29,961 nt of DNA from JACOMS01 sp964352785 (lineage in GTDB: Bacteria; Pseudomonadota; Alphaproteobacteria; Caulobacterales; Maricaulaceae): positions 1 to 29,961 of the forward strand of contig CAYGTI010000031.1 in NCBI GenBank assembly GCA_964352785.1, read 5' to 3'. Position 1 is the first letter of the stretch; the number at the start of each line of letters is the position of its first letter. Both the position numbers and the translations under genes were made by a program. Under the pieces are notes generated by a model that ran no database searches, had not been told where the DNA came from, and saw nothing but the letters and a program-made list of their open reading frames with translations. Of the stretch, positions 15,137 through 23,279 are shown piece by piece.

Positions 15137-15823
15137 TTAAAACTCAGCCAGTTCTGTTTGCGCGCGGGCAAAGTCTTCGGGAACGCCGATGTCTATAAAA
15201 TGCCCCTGTGTTTCGAAATAACGCAATGTCATGTTTTCAATGTTATCTTGAAAGTAATTGGTCTCAAGGGAGAAATTGTCACCAACTTCAAAACTATTTA
15301 AGGCATCGGATTTGAGAAGGTAACACCCTGCATTGATAAGGCCTGATCCCGCCTGACCTTTTTCTACAAATCCTGTGATGAGATTTTCTTTCGTTAGGAG
15401 ACGGCCATAGCGCGACGTGTCCTCCACATGCCGGGCGACCATGATTTGATCTTTGGTGGTTCTCCACAGTCGTTCTACGCCTGAAATTTCAAGATCAAGA
15501 AAGGTATCGCCATTAAAAACATACACGTGATCAGCCGTGATTTTGGTCATAGCAAAACGCACCGCTCCGCCTGTTCCGAGCGGTGCGTCTTCGATGACAT
15601 AGTCTATATCCATACCGGAAAAACGGCTTTGGAAATGATCAATTATTTTTTCGGACAAATAGCCAACAGCCAAGACTACGCGGGTGAATTTGCTGCGTGC
15701 GAGCTTTGTCAGTAAAATTTCTAAAAACGGGCGCCCTTGGATCGGCGCCATAGGTTTGGGAACATCTGAAACGACGTCTCTTAAACGTGTTCCAAACCCC
15801 CCTGCCAGTACAATTGCTTCCAT
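15137..15823 (-). CDS. hddC: D-glycero-alpha-D-manno-heptose 1-phosphate guanylyltransferase
   Basis: This 228-residue sugar nucleotidyltransferase has the opening signature AIVLAGGFGTRLRDVVSDVPKP, the metal-binding FNGDTFLDL (residues about 106-114) and APLGTGGAVR. With HddA, GmhA and GmhB next to it, the likely reaction is heptose-1-phosphate plus GTP to GDP-heptose. On sequence alone glucose- or mannose-1-phosphate transferases would be alternatives. Its ATG overlaps the gmhA stop by one base (TAATG), and gmhB follows without a gap. Confidence 0.88.
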   Translation of the reverse strand: MEAIVLAGGFGTRLRDVVSDVPKPMAPIQGRPFLEILLTKLARSKFTRVVLAVGYLSEKIIDHFQSRFSGMDIDYVIEDAPLGTGGAVRFAMTKITADHVYVFNGDTFLDLEISGVERLWRTTKDQIMVARHVEDTSRYGRLLTKENLITGFVEKGQAGSGLINAGCYLLKSDALNSFEVGDNFSLETNYFQDNIENMTLRYFETQGHFIDIGVPEDFARAQTELAEF

Positions 15824-16410
15824 TATTTTACAGGCGGCTCAAAGAGTTCGTTCTCCACCAATCCACAAAGAATATGTCCGATTAAGGCATGTCCTTCTTG
15901 GATTTTAGGGGTGTCATCAGACGGCACTTCAAAAACATGGTCACAAAGCTCAACCATTTTTCCGCCGCGGTTTCCGGTCAGACCGATACAAATAACGCCC
16001 AACTCTTTTGCTTCTTTAAGCGCGGCAACGATATTCGGAGAATTTCCCGATGTTGAGTACGCAATAAAGACATCACCTTCTTTACTATGCGCTTGAATTT
16101 GCCGGGCAAAAAGACGTTCATAGCCATAGTCATTGCCAATTGCCGTAAGGATGGAGGTATCCGTGGTTAAGGCGATAGAGGGAAGGCCAGGGCGGTCAAA
16201 TGCGAAGCGGCTGACAAACTCTCCGGCGATATGCTGGGCATCGGCCGCGCTGCCGCCGTTTCCCGCGAGCATGACTTTATTGCCGTTTCTCATGCAGTCA
16301 ATACAGGCTTGGCCGGCCGCAGCAATTTTGTCCTGAAAAGCCTGATCGCCCAGCATCGCTTCCATCAGGCGGTGTGTTTCTTGAATTTGATTGCGAATAT
16401 AGTCTTTCAT
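15823..16410 (-). CDS. gmhA: Sedoheptulose-7-phosphate isomerase
   Basis: GmhA converts sedoheptulose 7-phosphate to D-glycero-D-manno-heptose 7-phosphate, the entry to heptose synthesis. The SIS-domain motifs AGNGGSAADAQHIAGEF and AYSTSGNSPNI are clear, as are the late IQEGH residues of the active site. I use the ATG at 16408-16410 (195 aa) because GGAG lies six bases before it. The adjacent ATG (16413) and an ATG three codons earlier (16422) are alternatives. It overlaps the hddA stop by one to four bases. Confidence 0.94.
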   Translation of the reverse strand: MKDYIRNQIQETHRLMEAMLGDQAFQDKIAAAGQACIDCMRNGNKVMLAGNGGSAADAQHIAGEFVSRFAFDRPGLPSIALTTDTSILTAIGNDYGYERLFARQIQAHSKEGDVFIAYSTSGNSPNIVAALKEAKELGVICIGLTGNRGGKMVELCDHVFEVPSDDTPKIQEGHALIGHILCGLVENELFEPPVK

Positions 16411-17441
16411 CATACTCTCCATGCTTGTGACCCCTGCGGGGTGAAATGGCAGTTGCTAACCTGACCGCCTTCGAATTGGTTTAAAGCGCGAATGACGTCC
16501 ATACGTTTTTCGGTAGGAACGAAAAACATCATAAAACCGCCGCCGCCTGCCCCGGATACTTTACCGGCAGAAGCCCCTGCATCAATTGCACTATCAAAAA
16601 TTTTATTAAGATAGGGCGTACTGACTGTTTTGGCTGATCGCTTTTTCTCGATCCATGCCACTTTCATCGACTCGACAAAGCTTTCGAAATCTCCCTTGAG
16701 AAGGCTTTCTTTCATTAATCGGGCTTGTTCCTTAATGCCGTGCATTGCTTGTAATGCATCTGTCGGGCCGGAATTTACATTTTTACTTTGGTCTTCAATG
16801 ATTTTTGCAGACTCGCGGGAAATACCCGAGAAGAATAAAACTAATGAGGCTTCCAGTTCGCAAACGATCCATTCTTTCATCCGCAACGAATTGATAACGG
16901 CGCGGTTGTCTTCATAAAACTCCATGAAGCTAAAACCGCCAAATGTTGCGGCATATTGATCTTGCCGCCCGCCCTGAAGGCCGCATTGGATACGTTCAAT
17001 CAGAAAAGCCATTTGCGCAACGGCATGATCATCCAAAGCCAAGTTGAATAATTCAACAAATGCTTGGATCATGGCCACGACAAGTGTCGAGGATGAACCT
17101 AGCCCGGAGCCAGCGGGGGCATCACAAAACGTTCTTAATTCGAGGGGCAGGGGCTTGCCCTCATTATACTGCATAATGAGGTGGTTGTAGACAGCCTTGT
17201 GTAGAATCAAGTCCCCCTCTAGTGCAAAGGGGAACGTGCGCATATCCAGTTCAACTGTTTTTTGTAAATCTGTTGCGTTGAACTTTACCAGCCCGTCATC
17301 ATTGATCTTGATAACAGCATAAGCATATCGGTCGATTGTCGCATTCAGCACATGTCCACCGTGGACATCACAATAAGGAGACACATCTGTGCCGCCTCCT
17401 GCTATACCTAGGCGGAGCGGCGCGCGCGAACGGATTTTCAT
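16410..17441 (-). CDS. hddA: D-glycero-alpha-D-manno-heptose 7-phosphate kinase
   Basis: This is a 343-residue GHMP-family kinase. The opening RAPLRLGIAGGGTDVSPYC, the ATP loop PAGSGLGSSSTLVVAM (near 111-126) and the closing GKVSGAGGGGFMMFF are the three family motifs. HddA phosphorylates C1 in the alpha configuration, giving the alpha-1,7-bisphosphate that leads to GDP-heptose rather than the ADP-beta-heptose of the LPS inner core. The next gene, gmhA, overlaps its stop, and the dehydratase gene ends 12 bases upstream. All six genes from the membrane protein to gmhB lie on one strand. Confidence 0.92.
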   Translation of the reverse strand: MKIRSRAPLRLGIAGGGTDVSPYCDVHGGHVLNATIDRYAYAVIKINDDGLVKFNATDLQKTVELDMRTFPFALEGDLILHKAVYNHLIMQYNEGKPLPLELRTFCDAPAGSGLGSSSTLVVAMIQAFVELFNLALDDHAVAQMAFLIERIQCGLQGGRQDQYAATFGGFSFMEFYEDNRAVINSLRMKEWIVCELEASLVLFFSGISRESAKIIEDQSKNVNSGPTDALQAMHGIKEQARLMKESLLKGDFESFVESMKVAWIEKKRSAKTVSTPYLNKIFDSAIDAGASAGKVSGAGGGGFMMFFVPTEKRMDVIRALNQFEGGQVSNCHFTPQGSQAWRV

Positions 17442-17453
17442 ATTAAAACCTAA

Positions 17454-18461
17454 CTATCGGGTTAAGAAGTTATTACCCGAACTTACGCGCTCCCGCCAAT
17501 AATTGAGTAAGTCAGTCATTGTGGTTTCAAACGTAATTTCTGGTTTCCAACCGGTTACAGCTTCGAATTTAGCCGTATTAGGCACCTGTAAATCAGCATC
17601 AATCGGGCGCAGTCTCTCCGGATCCGTTTCGACCTTGATATCTTTCACGGTCGACATGGCGACTAATGTTTCCAGCATGCTTTTAATCGTGCAGGTGTAA
17701 GTCCCGCCAATATTATAATAAGCAGCAGGAATAGGGTTCACGGTTACCAGCATGTGATAGGCTTTAACAGCATCACGGACATCCGCGAACGTTCTGAGAG
17801 AGTCGAGATTACCTGTTTTTACGACAGGCGGTATCAAACCTGCTTCAATCATAGCAATTTGCTTTGCAAATGTTGATTCAGCAAAAACATCGCCCCGGCG
17901 TGGTCCTGTGTGCGTGAACATGCGCGTCGTCATGACCGTCATGTTATAGGCTTCGGCATAATAACGACCAATAAGATCAGTTCCGACTTTTGAAATAGCG
18001 TAAGGGGAGGCAGGGTGGAAGCTACACTCTTCATCGATGGGAAGTTTCTCTGATGGTACACGGCCAAAGACTTCTGAAGATGCGCACACATGCGTAATTG
18101 CTTCGATATCGTTCTTGCGTAGTGCTTCAAGTACATTGGCTGTGCCTTGTACGTTGGTTTCTAATGTATCAAGCGGAGAATCGAAGCTTGTCTTGGGGTA
18201 ACTTTGCGCGGCCAAATGGAAGACATAGTCAGGTTTTGCTTGGCGAACGGCCTCGTGGATCGAGAGATAATCCCTCAAGTCGCCATAAAGAATATGAACA
18301 CGATCTTTGGCATTGATGCGCGGCAGGAGATGAGAAATATTATCAAGCGGGCTTCTCCAGCGGGCTAACCCGTATATTTCCCAATCAGTGTGTTCCAGTA
18401 AATAATCGGCAAGGTGTGACCCCACCATCCCTGTAATCCCTGTAATAAAAGCGCGTGTCAT
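17454..18461 (-). CDS. GDP-sugar 4,6-dehydratase (GDP-mannose 4,6-dehydratase-like), probably acting on GDP-heptose
   Basis: This 335-residue short-chain dehydrogenase/reductase has the Rossmann motif GITGMVGS (G8, G11, G14). The catalytic SSE (near 128-130) and Y154-x3-K158 in YAISK are in place. The stretch YGDLRDYLSIHEAV and FHLAAQSYPKTSFDSP, with late RPIDADLQVPNTAKFEAVTGW, is that of GDP-mannose 4,6-dehydratases. Members of this group make GDP-4-keto-6-deoxy sugars. Because it directly precedes the GDP-heptose genes, the substrate may be GDP-D-glycero-D-manno-heptose, as for the dehydratases of Yersinia and Campylobacter 6-deoxyheptose pathways. GDP-mannose remains possible. Confidence 0.85.
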   Translation of the reverse strand: MTRAFITGITGMVGSHLADYLLEHTDWEIYGLARWRSPLDNISHLLPRINAKDRVHILYGDLRDYLSIHEAVRQAKPDYVFHLAAQSYPKTSFDSPLDTLETNVQGTANVLEALRKNDIEAITHVCASSEVFGRVPSEKLPIDEECSFHPASPYAISKVGTDLIGRYYAEAYNMTVMTTRMFTHTGPRRGDVFAESTFAKQIAMIEAGLIPPVVKTGNLDSLRTFADVRDAVKAYHMLVTVNPIPAAYYNIGGTYTCTIKSMLETLVAMSTVKDIKVETDPERLRPIDADLQVPNTAKFEAVTGWKPEITFETTMTDLLNYWRERVSSGNNFLTR

Positions 18462-18573
18462 GTTTAAACCTTATAGTTCCAGATCGAGAAATTTGTACCC
18501 TGAATTATACAGAGCCAAATGACGTATTCATAGGGTGATGTCGAGTGAAAATCCGTGTTATTCTCATATACGG

Positions 18574-18969
18574 CTATTTTATACTGCCGTCTAATTTCAC
18601 AGCACAGCCGATATTTTTATATTTTAATGTGAGTCTGTCTTTACCCGCTGACCTTAGTTTATAACTAAATATAGTTGTGGATTTACTCTTGTTTACCGAA
18701 AATGGGTTTGGTACTGATGTTTCAGTGATGGCGTAGCCAACAGTCACATTATTTTGATCCACGATGAAAAAGCTGTCTGGCATGTTAGCGCCTGAGGGTA
18801 AAACGACATTACCAAGAAGTTTTACGAATCTTTCATCCCCTTCAATATTTTCATATCTCGGAAAATAGGACGTGCAATTAACGCTTTCCGGTACATGCTT
18901 ATCTTGATACGGGGTCCCTAGTGTTTCATTTATGCCTTTAAATTGGGGGTGACCAAAAATTGAAACGTC
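18574..18969 (-). pseudogene. C-terminal part of the polytopic membrane protein, beyond an in-frame stop
   Basis: The frame of the 18970-20286 gene continues after its TAA (18970-18972) for 131 codons without another stop. It begins DVSIFGHPQFKGI and ends AVKLDGSIK at 18574. So long an open stretch in the same frame, in AT-rich DNA, is hard to explain by chance, and the composition is protein-like (CTSYFPRYENIEGDERFVKLLG). It would form a soluble, beta-rich domain outside the membrane. A single TAA separates it from the rest. An internal ATG at 18783 could express the last 69 residues, but has no ribosome site that I see. Confidence 0.65.
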
Positions 18970-20286
18970 TTAAACTTGCGCGCGCTCGGCAATGATATAC
19001 AGCACATCCATCCAAGGCCAAATATAGTTGTTAATCTGCTGTGCGTCCTGAACATTAAGTTCCACAGCTAAGGCCGCACCTAACATCTGAAAACGAGGAT
19101 TGATGTTTTTATCCAAAGCTTTCATTTGATAAGGCAAAAGTAAAGCAGGAATGAGTAAGTAAGCGAAAAGAAATTTGGGTTTCTTTTCGAAAGAGCTTTT
19201 AAAAGTTATGGCTATTGAGAAAATCAAAACTGCCCAAATAAAGAGCGAACTTGTCATGTAGCGGCTTACGAAGGCTTGATCAAAGCCATGTATGAGTCGC
19301 CCGCTGGCAATTCCAAACACCGTCGCTGCCTCATAAAACAAAACGAAGATCAGCACGGAAAATTGCGGATTTAAATCGCGCGACACAAATAGTTTAAGTG
19401 AAAAGCATGTAAATAGCCCGGCCACGACAATACCGACTATGAGCGCAGCGATTTCGCTGCCTGTTCCAGTCATATAGTAGGCAGGTGAGCCAAGCAGCAT
19501 AAATGAAAATTTAAGTGTATCAAAGGGGCGGGATAAGAATGTCTGAACCATATCCCCCTGTCCCTCGGGGGATGCATAGCCCGTAAAATAAAGTTTAAGC
19601 GTAACAATGCAGGCTAGCAAAATGACACCTGTCACGACTAATCTTAGCCTCAGGCAAAGCGCAAACAAGACAAGTAGCGGCAGAACTAAAACACCGTTCA
19701 TCATGGTGAAGGCTGACACCACGCCGAAAACCAAAGTCGCGGCGAGATATGTGAGATGAGACGCAGGTTTATTTTTGTTAAGGTGACTCTTGAATAAAAA
19801 ATAGAAAGAAAAAGCAGGAATAAGGTGCGCCGCAAACATCTGGCTTTGGAAGGCCCATGTGATGTTTTTCATTTGAATCCAAGAGAACAACAGTACGACA
19901 ATAATCGACAGAATTGCCAATTGAATATGATTAAGCTTTTTTTGTTGTCCATCTAATAGAAACATTTGGCGAAACCAAAAGACCAATAAGCCCAAGAGCA
20001 CGAAGTGCGAAATAATCAAAAAATAATTTTGTCCGCCGAATACCTTATGATCAATATAGAATAAGACGTTTGAAAAGACGGTGCGATGATTAACATGCTG
20101 TGCCCACCATGCGGACACATCTCCGTCAAGAATACGCGTATAGAAAAGCACATTTCCGTCCCACATATCCCAAAACGGAACCGGCGTGTAATTATTTATG
20201 GCTCCGATAGCTGTAAGAGCAATAAATATAATTGCTACAGCACAGCACAACCGCATCACTATAATCTGATAAAGCTCTCTAGTCAT
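18970..20286 (-). CDS. Polytopic membrane protein, GT-C glycosyltransferase-like, probably truncated
   Basis: The 438 residues contain about ten to eleven hydrophobic segments. The first periplasmic loop holds PFWDMWDGN and QHVNHRTVF, like the acidic WD-x-W-D and HNEHR motifs of a family of uncharacterised polysaccharide-locus membrane proteins resembling lipid-linked-sugar glycosyltransferases. The expected role is transfer of a sugar from a lipid carrier on the periplasmic side, or modification of the O-chain; this is inference. The protein ends at a TAA, after which the same frame stays open for 131 codons, so the natural product was likely about 570 residues. It is the first gene of the run leading into the dehydratase and heptose genes. 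An alternative start is the ATG at 20256. Confidence 0.7.
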   Translation of the reverse strand: MTRELYQIIVMRLCCAVAIIFIALTAIGAINNYTPVPFWDMWDGNVLFYTRILDGDVSAWWAQHVNHRTVFSNVLFYIDHKVFGGQNYFLIISHFVLLGLLVFWFRQMFLLDGQQKKLNHIQLAILSIIVVLLFSWIQMKNITWAFQSQMFAAHLIPAFSFYFLFKSHLNKNKPASHLTYLAATLVFGVVSAFTMMNGVLVLPLLVLFALCLRLRLVVTGVILLACIVTLKLYFTGYASPEGQGDMVQTFLSRPFDTLKFSFMLLGSPAYYMTGTGSEIAALIVGIVVAGLFTCFSLKLFVSRDLNPQFSVLIFVLFYEAATVFGIASGRLIHGFDQAFVSRYMTSSLFIWAVLIFSIAITFKSSFEKKPKFLFAYLLIPALLLPYQMKALDKNINPRFQMLGAALAVELNVQDAQQINNYIWPWMDVLYIIAERAQV

Positions 20287-20449
20287 TTAGAGTCCGTATG
20301 TGAGCAGAGTTTTTCAAAAAATCATCGACCTTATCAATTGACAGAAAGTGTTCACACCTAAAATTGACGTTTTGTATCAATGCAAGACGTTGTAAATTCT
20401 CGGAGGACGTTAATTCGGCTTGTGTCTCAATCAATACTTTTTCATTGAT

Positions 20450-20889
20450 TTATAGCTTGATGACATTTTGGCTCTTCCCAGTCAACGGTTTTTCATAGCC
20501 TTTTTTTTCTACAAAAGTCCAACTAAACGCTCCTGCGGCTACGGCCAGTATTATCGCCGGAATCCAATGTCAGGGCCCTACGAGATCCGAGAAAAAGTGG
20601 ACGAGGCCTTGTTGAATCTGAAACCCCCAAAGATAAGCTCCATAAGAGGCATCAAATGGCAGTCTCAGATTTTTTACAATCCAAGACTGATTCGAAGCAT
20701 ATATAATTACGGCAAATACGGCTAAGTGAAACAACTCATCAGCGAAATATGTGTCCTAAATTAAAAAATAAATGAGCACCAAACCAGCGGGTAAATAAAT
20801 GTCGAGCCTCAAATGATTTTTATGAAGCGCGGCTAGGGTTCCGGCCGCAAAGCAAAATGGCAATAAGGTGTAATCAGGTATTTCTTCTT
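20450..20889 (-). pseudogene. 3' half of an acyltransferase-3 family pseudogene
   Basis: Reading the minus strand from the IS border gives EIPDYTLLPFCFAAGTLAALHK, then LRLPFDASYGAYLWGFQIQQ and finally GAFSWTFVEKKGYEKPL. These are the last membrane helices and the SW-x-x-VEK ending of OafA/YrhL-type acyltransferases, which O-acetylate surface sugars. Two in-frame stops interrupt it (TAG at 20756-20758, TGA at 20570-20572). Its stop is TAA at 20450-20452. The upstream part of the gene lies on the other side of the IS110-type element (22339-22510). Confidence 0.75.
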
Positions 20890-20909
20890 TAATTGAGTGT
20901 GTCAACTAA

Positions 20910-20944
20910 AAGTGCAAACCCCTTATTTTATGGGGTTTGCACTT
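20910..20944. other. Perfect 13-base-pair hairpin in the element's 3' non-coding end
   Basis: AAGTGCAAACCCC (20910-20922) and GGGGTTTGCACTT (20932-20944) flank a nine-base AT loop. It lies next to the terminal repeat. It could end a transcript read on the minus strand, though no T-run follows, or be part of the element's guide RNA or end structure. Confidence 0.6.
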
Positions 20945-21233
20945 ATGTTTTAACGGTGTGACGCGCAACATAAATTGCTCTGATAGAAGCTTCCATCAGA
21001 TTGAGAACCTTCACAAAAAGTGCCGTTGGTTGGAAAAACATTCTTCTTTCCGTCGTCAGCGCATTTGCTCTGCGACAAGATACGAGTTCTTTTTTGGTAA
21101 GGATGAGCGGTACATTCTGGAGGCCGTACTCAAAATATTGGTACAAAAAACATGCCGTACTACGCTCGCCTCAACGTCCCAACCTCGGACGTATCTGCCA
21201 AAGCTTTCGTGGCAGATAAACAACCAAAATAAT
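20945..21233 (-). ncRNA. Predicted bridge RNA region of the IS1111-type element
   Basis: Members of IS110/IS1111 express a structured RNA from a non-coding end that binds target and donor DNA and guides the transposase; in IS1111-type elements it lies 3' of the gene. This 289-base stretch between the transposase stop and the hairpin has that position and holds no credible gene. Exact RNA ends and the target and donor loops cannot be placed by eye. The call rests on position and family knowledge. Confidence 0.4.
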
Positions 21234-22277
21234 TTACGCGGCCCGTTGCATGGCCAGCCTGTTATTATTCCAGTTGAATTCTTCTTGATCTTTCCAAAGC
21301 CGTAAACAGATGATGGCGAGTTTTCTCGCAACAGCAATCGCCGCCTTTTTAAAGTTTGACCGTTTAGCGATTTCTAGCCCCCATTCTTTCAAGGCAAATG
21401 ACTTTTTAACCCGCGTTAAAATAACCAATCCCGCTTCATAAAGATAAGACCGTAAGGCTCTGTCTCCGCATTTTGTTATGCCGCCTGTTTTGTCTACTTC
21501 ACCAGAGGCATATTTTCTGGGAATGAGACCTAAAAACGGGCCAATATCTCTCGCTCTTTTGAACCGTTCAGGGGTTTCAATCGTGGCGCGAAAAGCAAGT
21601 GATGTGATTTCGTCAATCCCCGGTATGCTCACTAAAAGTTGGCAAATGGGGTCGGCGTGGGCATATTCTTGTACTGTTTTGCTCATAACCTTGAAAGAGT
21701 CTTCCATATGTTCAAGGGCAATAAGGAGTGGCTGAATAGCTTGCAGCATGAGCGTATCATCGCCAATCTGTAAATAAACGGCGTCTTTGTAATGGCCTCT
21801 ACGAACGCTGCCGAGCTTGATACCAAAGGATTTCAATGACCCGCGAATAGCATTTCTGAGATTTTGTATTTGCTGATTGAGTTGCTGACGATGGCAAAGC
21901 AACATTCTAAGCTTTTGCATTTTTGGGCTTTTGACAAATGTGGATTTATACCAGCCCAGCCGCATCATTTGAGCCAAGGCTTGTGCATCATTTTTGTCGG
22001 TTTTGATAGGTTGGGATTTTATGGCCGCGCTGGCATGTCTGATCTCTAAGCAAATAGCTGGAAAGCCTGCATCTTTGAGAAAGTGATAAAGCCACGGCGA
22101 CATTTGCCCAACCTCAAAACCGATCCTGACCAGCGTTTCTTGCCAAGGGGCAAGATAGTCTAAAATGTCCTGCTTGTGGGTGAATATCTCGCGCTCATCG
22201 AGAATGTTACCATCCTTATCTAAAACGCAGGCTGCGATTGTTTTGTTGCTGACATCAAATCCAATAAAATGCTCCAT
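21234..22277 (-). CDS. IS110-family transposase
   Basis: The 347-residue protein has an N-terminal RuvC-like DEDD domain: D8 in FIGFDVSN, E55 in GFEVGQ, and D94/D97 in TDKNDA. A coiled helix region follows, then the C-terminal Transposase_20 domain with LLVSIPGIDEITSLAF, FLGLIPRKYASG and DKTGGITKCGD. S258 in YASGE corresponds to the recombination serine of this family. It cuts and joins DNA with the help of the element's RNA. All these residues are intact, so the enzyme may be active. A GGAGG lies eight bases before the ATG. It is inserted in the same orientation as the broken acyltransferase. Confidence 0.95.
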   Translation of the reverse strand: MEHFIGFDVSNKTIAACVLDKDGNILDEREIFTHKQDILDYLAPWQETLVRIGFEVGQMSPWLYHFLKDAGFPAICLEIRHASAAIKSQPIKTDKNDAQALAQMMRLGWYKSTFVKSPKMQKLRMLLCHRQQLNQQIQNLRNAIRGSLKSFGIKLGSVRRGHYKDAVYLQIGDDTLMLQAIQPLLIALEHMEDSFKVMSKTVQEYAHADPICQLLVSIPGIDEITSLAFRATIETPERFKRARDIGPFLGLIPRKYASGEVDKTGGITKCGDRALRSYLYEAGLVILTRVKKSFALKEWGLEIAKRSNFKKAAIAVARKLAIICLRLWKDQEEFNWNNNRLAMQRAA

Positions 22278-22338
22278 GTTTTCCTCCTTGAGCTAAGTTG
22301 TGTGGAAAAATCATACCACAGGCTCTCACACTCAATTA

Positions 22339-22510
22339 CGGTATCTGGTGGTATAAAGCTAAAGATGATTCTTTGCGGCAAAACCGTGTCGAACATGACC
22401 ACAAGGGCAATGATGGTGGCTGTTGATTTCCTTAAAAGCCCTATCATAAAAAGGCTTCCAACTGTCAGATAAGCAAAAACTTCAGGTATCAACGACCAGA
22501 GCGGTGCACA
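22339..22510 (-). pseudogene. 5' part of the IS-interrupted acyltransferase-3 pseudogene
   Basis: On the minus strand this reads CAPLWSLIPEVFAYLTVG, then helices ending FSFIPPDTV at the IS border. The WSL-x-x-E motif is typical of the middle of acyltransferase-3 proteins. A TGA at 22511-22513 precedes it, and roughly the first 150 residues of the family are missing: the divergent lipoprotein gene occupies that place. The gene was therefore already truncated, or was cut in a separate event. Confidence 0.65.
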
Positions 22511-22597
22511 TCACTTCCAAAAATTTTGATTGCTTCGGAAGAGTCGTTCAACTATTCTCTCTGGAAGTTCGGCTACTCTCTAGAAATGGTACTAATT

Positions 22598-23119
22598 ATG
22601 ATTAAAACGATCTCGTATGGAGCTTTTTTGTGCTTGGTGTTTTCGATGACAAGTTGCTCTGAGGTACCTTCGTCGCCTCAGAAATCTGTTGAAATTGAGA
22701 TGCTAAAGCGTGAACAGTCTGTTGAATTATTAGAAGATAGGACATTTCAATCTGATGATAAGTGGACTTTTTATGGGGAGTTAAATCGTAACTCTGAAGG
22801 CCTGATTATAAGTCCGAAAGATTTTGCAAGTCAGTACGTGAGAGTTGACCCGAGAAGGGAGTATATTCTTACCTTGTCGGCAAAGTGTTTTGATGTTGTA
22901 ACGAAAGGTAGACTGCAAGTTAATTGGATGCTTGAGAATGCCGACCAAATCAATGTTTCATTGCAACCTTTTACATGTGAAAGTGAATTTTCTGAGTTTT
23001 CAGTGCAATTATCTCCTCCGCGTGAAGCTGTTTTCGGAGCGATATTCATTGCAGTACAAGAAGAAGCTAAGCTTATAGTCAAAAACGCTTCATTTAAAAC
23101 GTATAATAACAAAGAATAA
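22598..23119 (+). CDS. Putative lipoprotein of unknown function
   Basis: This 173-residue protein begins with a lipoprotein signal (MIKTISYGAFLCLVFSMTSC, lipidated Cys at 20), so the mature part is anchored in the outer or inner membrane. The rest is rich in beta-strand-like stretches (RREYILTLSAKCFDV, FGAIFIAVQEEAKLIVKNASF) and resembles a small carbohydrate-binding beta-sandwich, although I cannot name a family. The start is uncertain: ATG at 22586 adds four residues, and neither has a good ribosome site. It is the only plus-strand gene in the polysaccharide locus, AT-rich, and sits between the acyltransferase remnant and the IS3 element. It may have arrived with the rearrangements. Confidence 0.65.
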   Translation: MIKTISYGAFLCLVFSMTSCSEVPSSPQKSVEIEMLKREQSVELLEDRTFQSDDKWTFYGELNRNSEGLIISPKDFASQYVRVDPRREYILTLSAKCFDVVTKGRLQVNWMLENADQINVSLQPFTCESEFSEFSVQLSPPREAVFGAIFIAVQEEAKLIVKNASFKTYNNKE

Positions 23120-23279
23120 TTGTATCAGCTGTAGTTAACAATTTTGATCTACCATTGGAGGTTTAGGGTGGTAACTAAGTGAGTATAGATTGGTTTGCCT
23201 TGCTCTGTCCGTCGTCATATAAATTGTCCCAGATTTCGGCCCGGGCTAAGAGTGACTTTGCTCACCTGTTTGATTGATG

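Larger units (their letters stand above)
20890..22338 (-). mobile_element. IS110-family element, IS1111-type layout
   Basis: A perfect 12-base inverted repeat, TAATTGAGTGTG at 20890-20901 and its complement at 22327-22338, brackets the transposase gene and coincides with the break in the acyltransferase gene. IS1111-type members of IS110 have such short subterminal repeats and a long non-coding segment after the transposase. Here that segment is about 330 bases (20902-21233), against only 49 bases (22278-22326) between the gene and the repeat on the upstream side. The true ends may lie a few bases outside the repeats. Confidence 0.75.

Noticed and set aside
18970..18972. The in-frame stop as a recoded amino acid
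   Set aside because: TAA is not used for selenocysteine or pyrrolysine, and no recoding structure was seen; a mutation is simpler.
20943..21305. Small reading frames in the 3' end of the IS110 element
   Set aside because: Frames on both strands overlap each other, lack ribosome sites and resemble no protein; the region fits a non-coding end.
22220..22492. A 90-residue minus-strand reading frame across the edge of the IS110 element
   Set aside because: It is a chimera: most of it is the acyltransferase fragment (IPEVFAYLTV...) read on into IS DNA, with a TTG as its only start.
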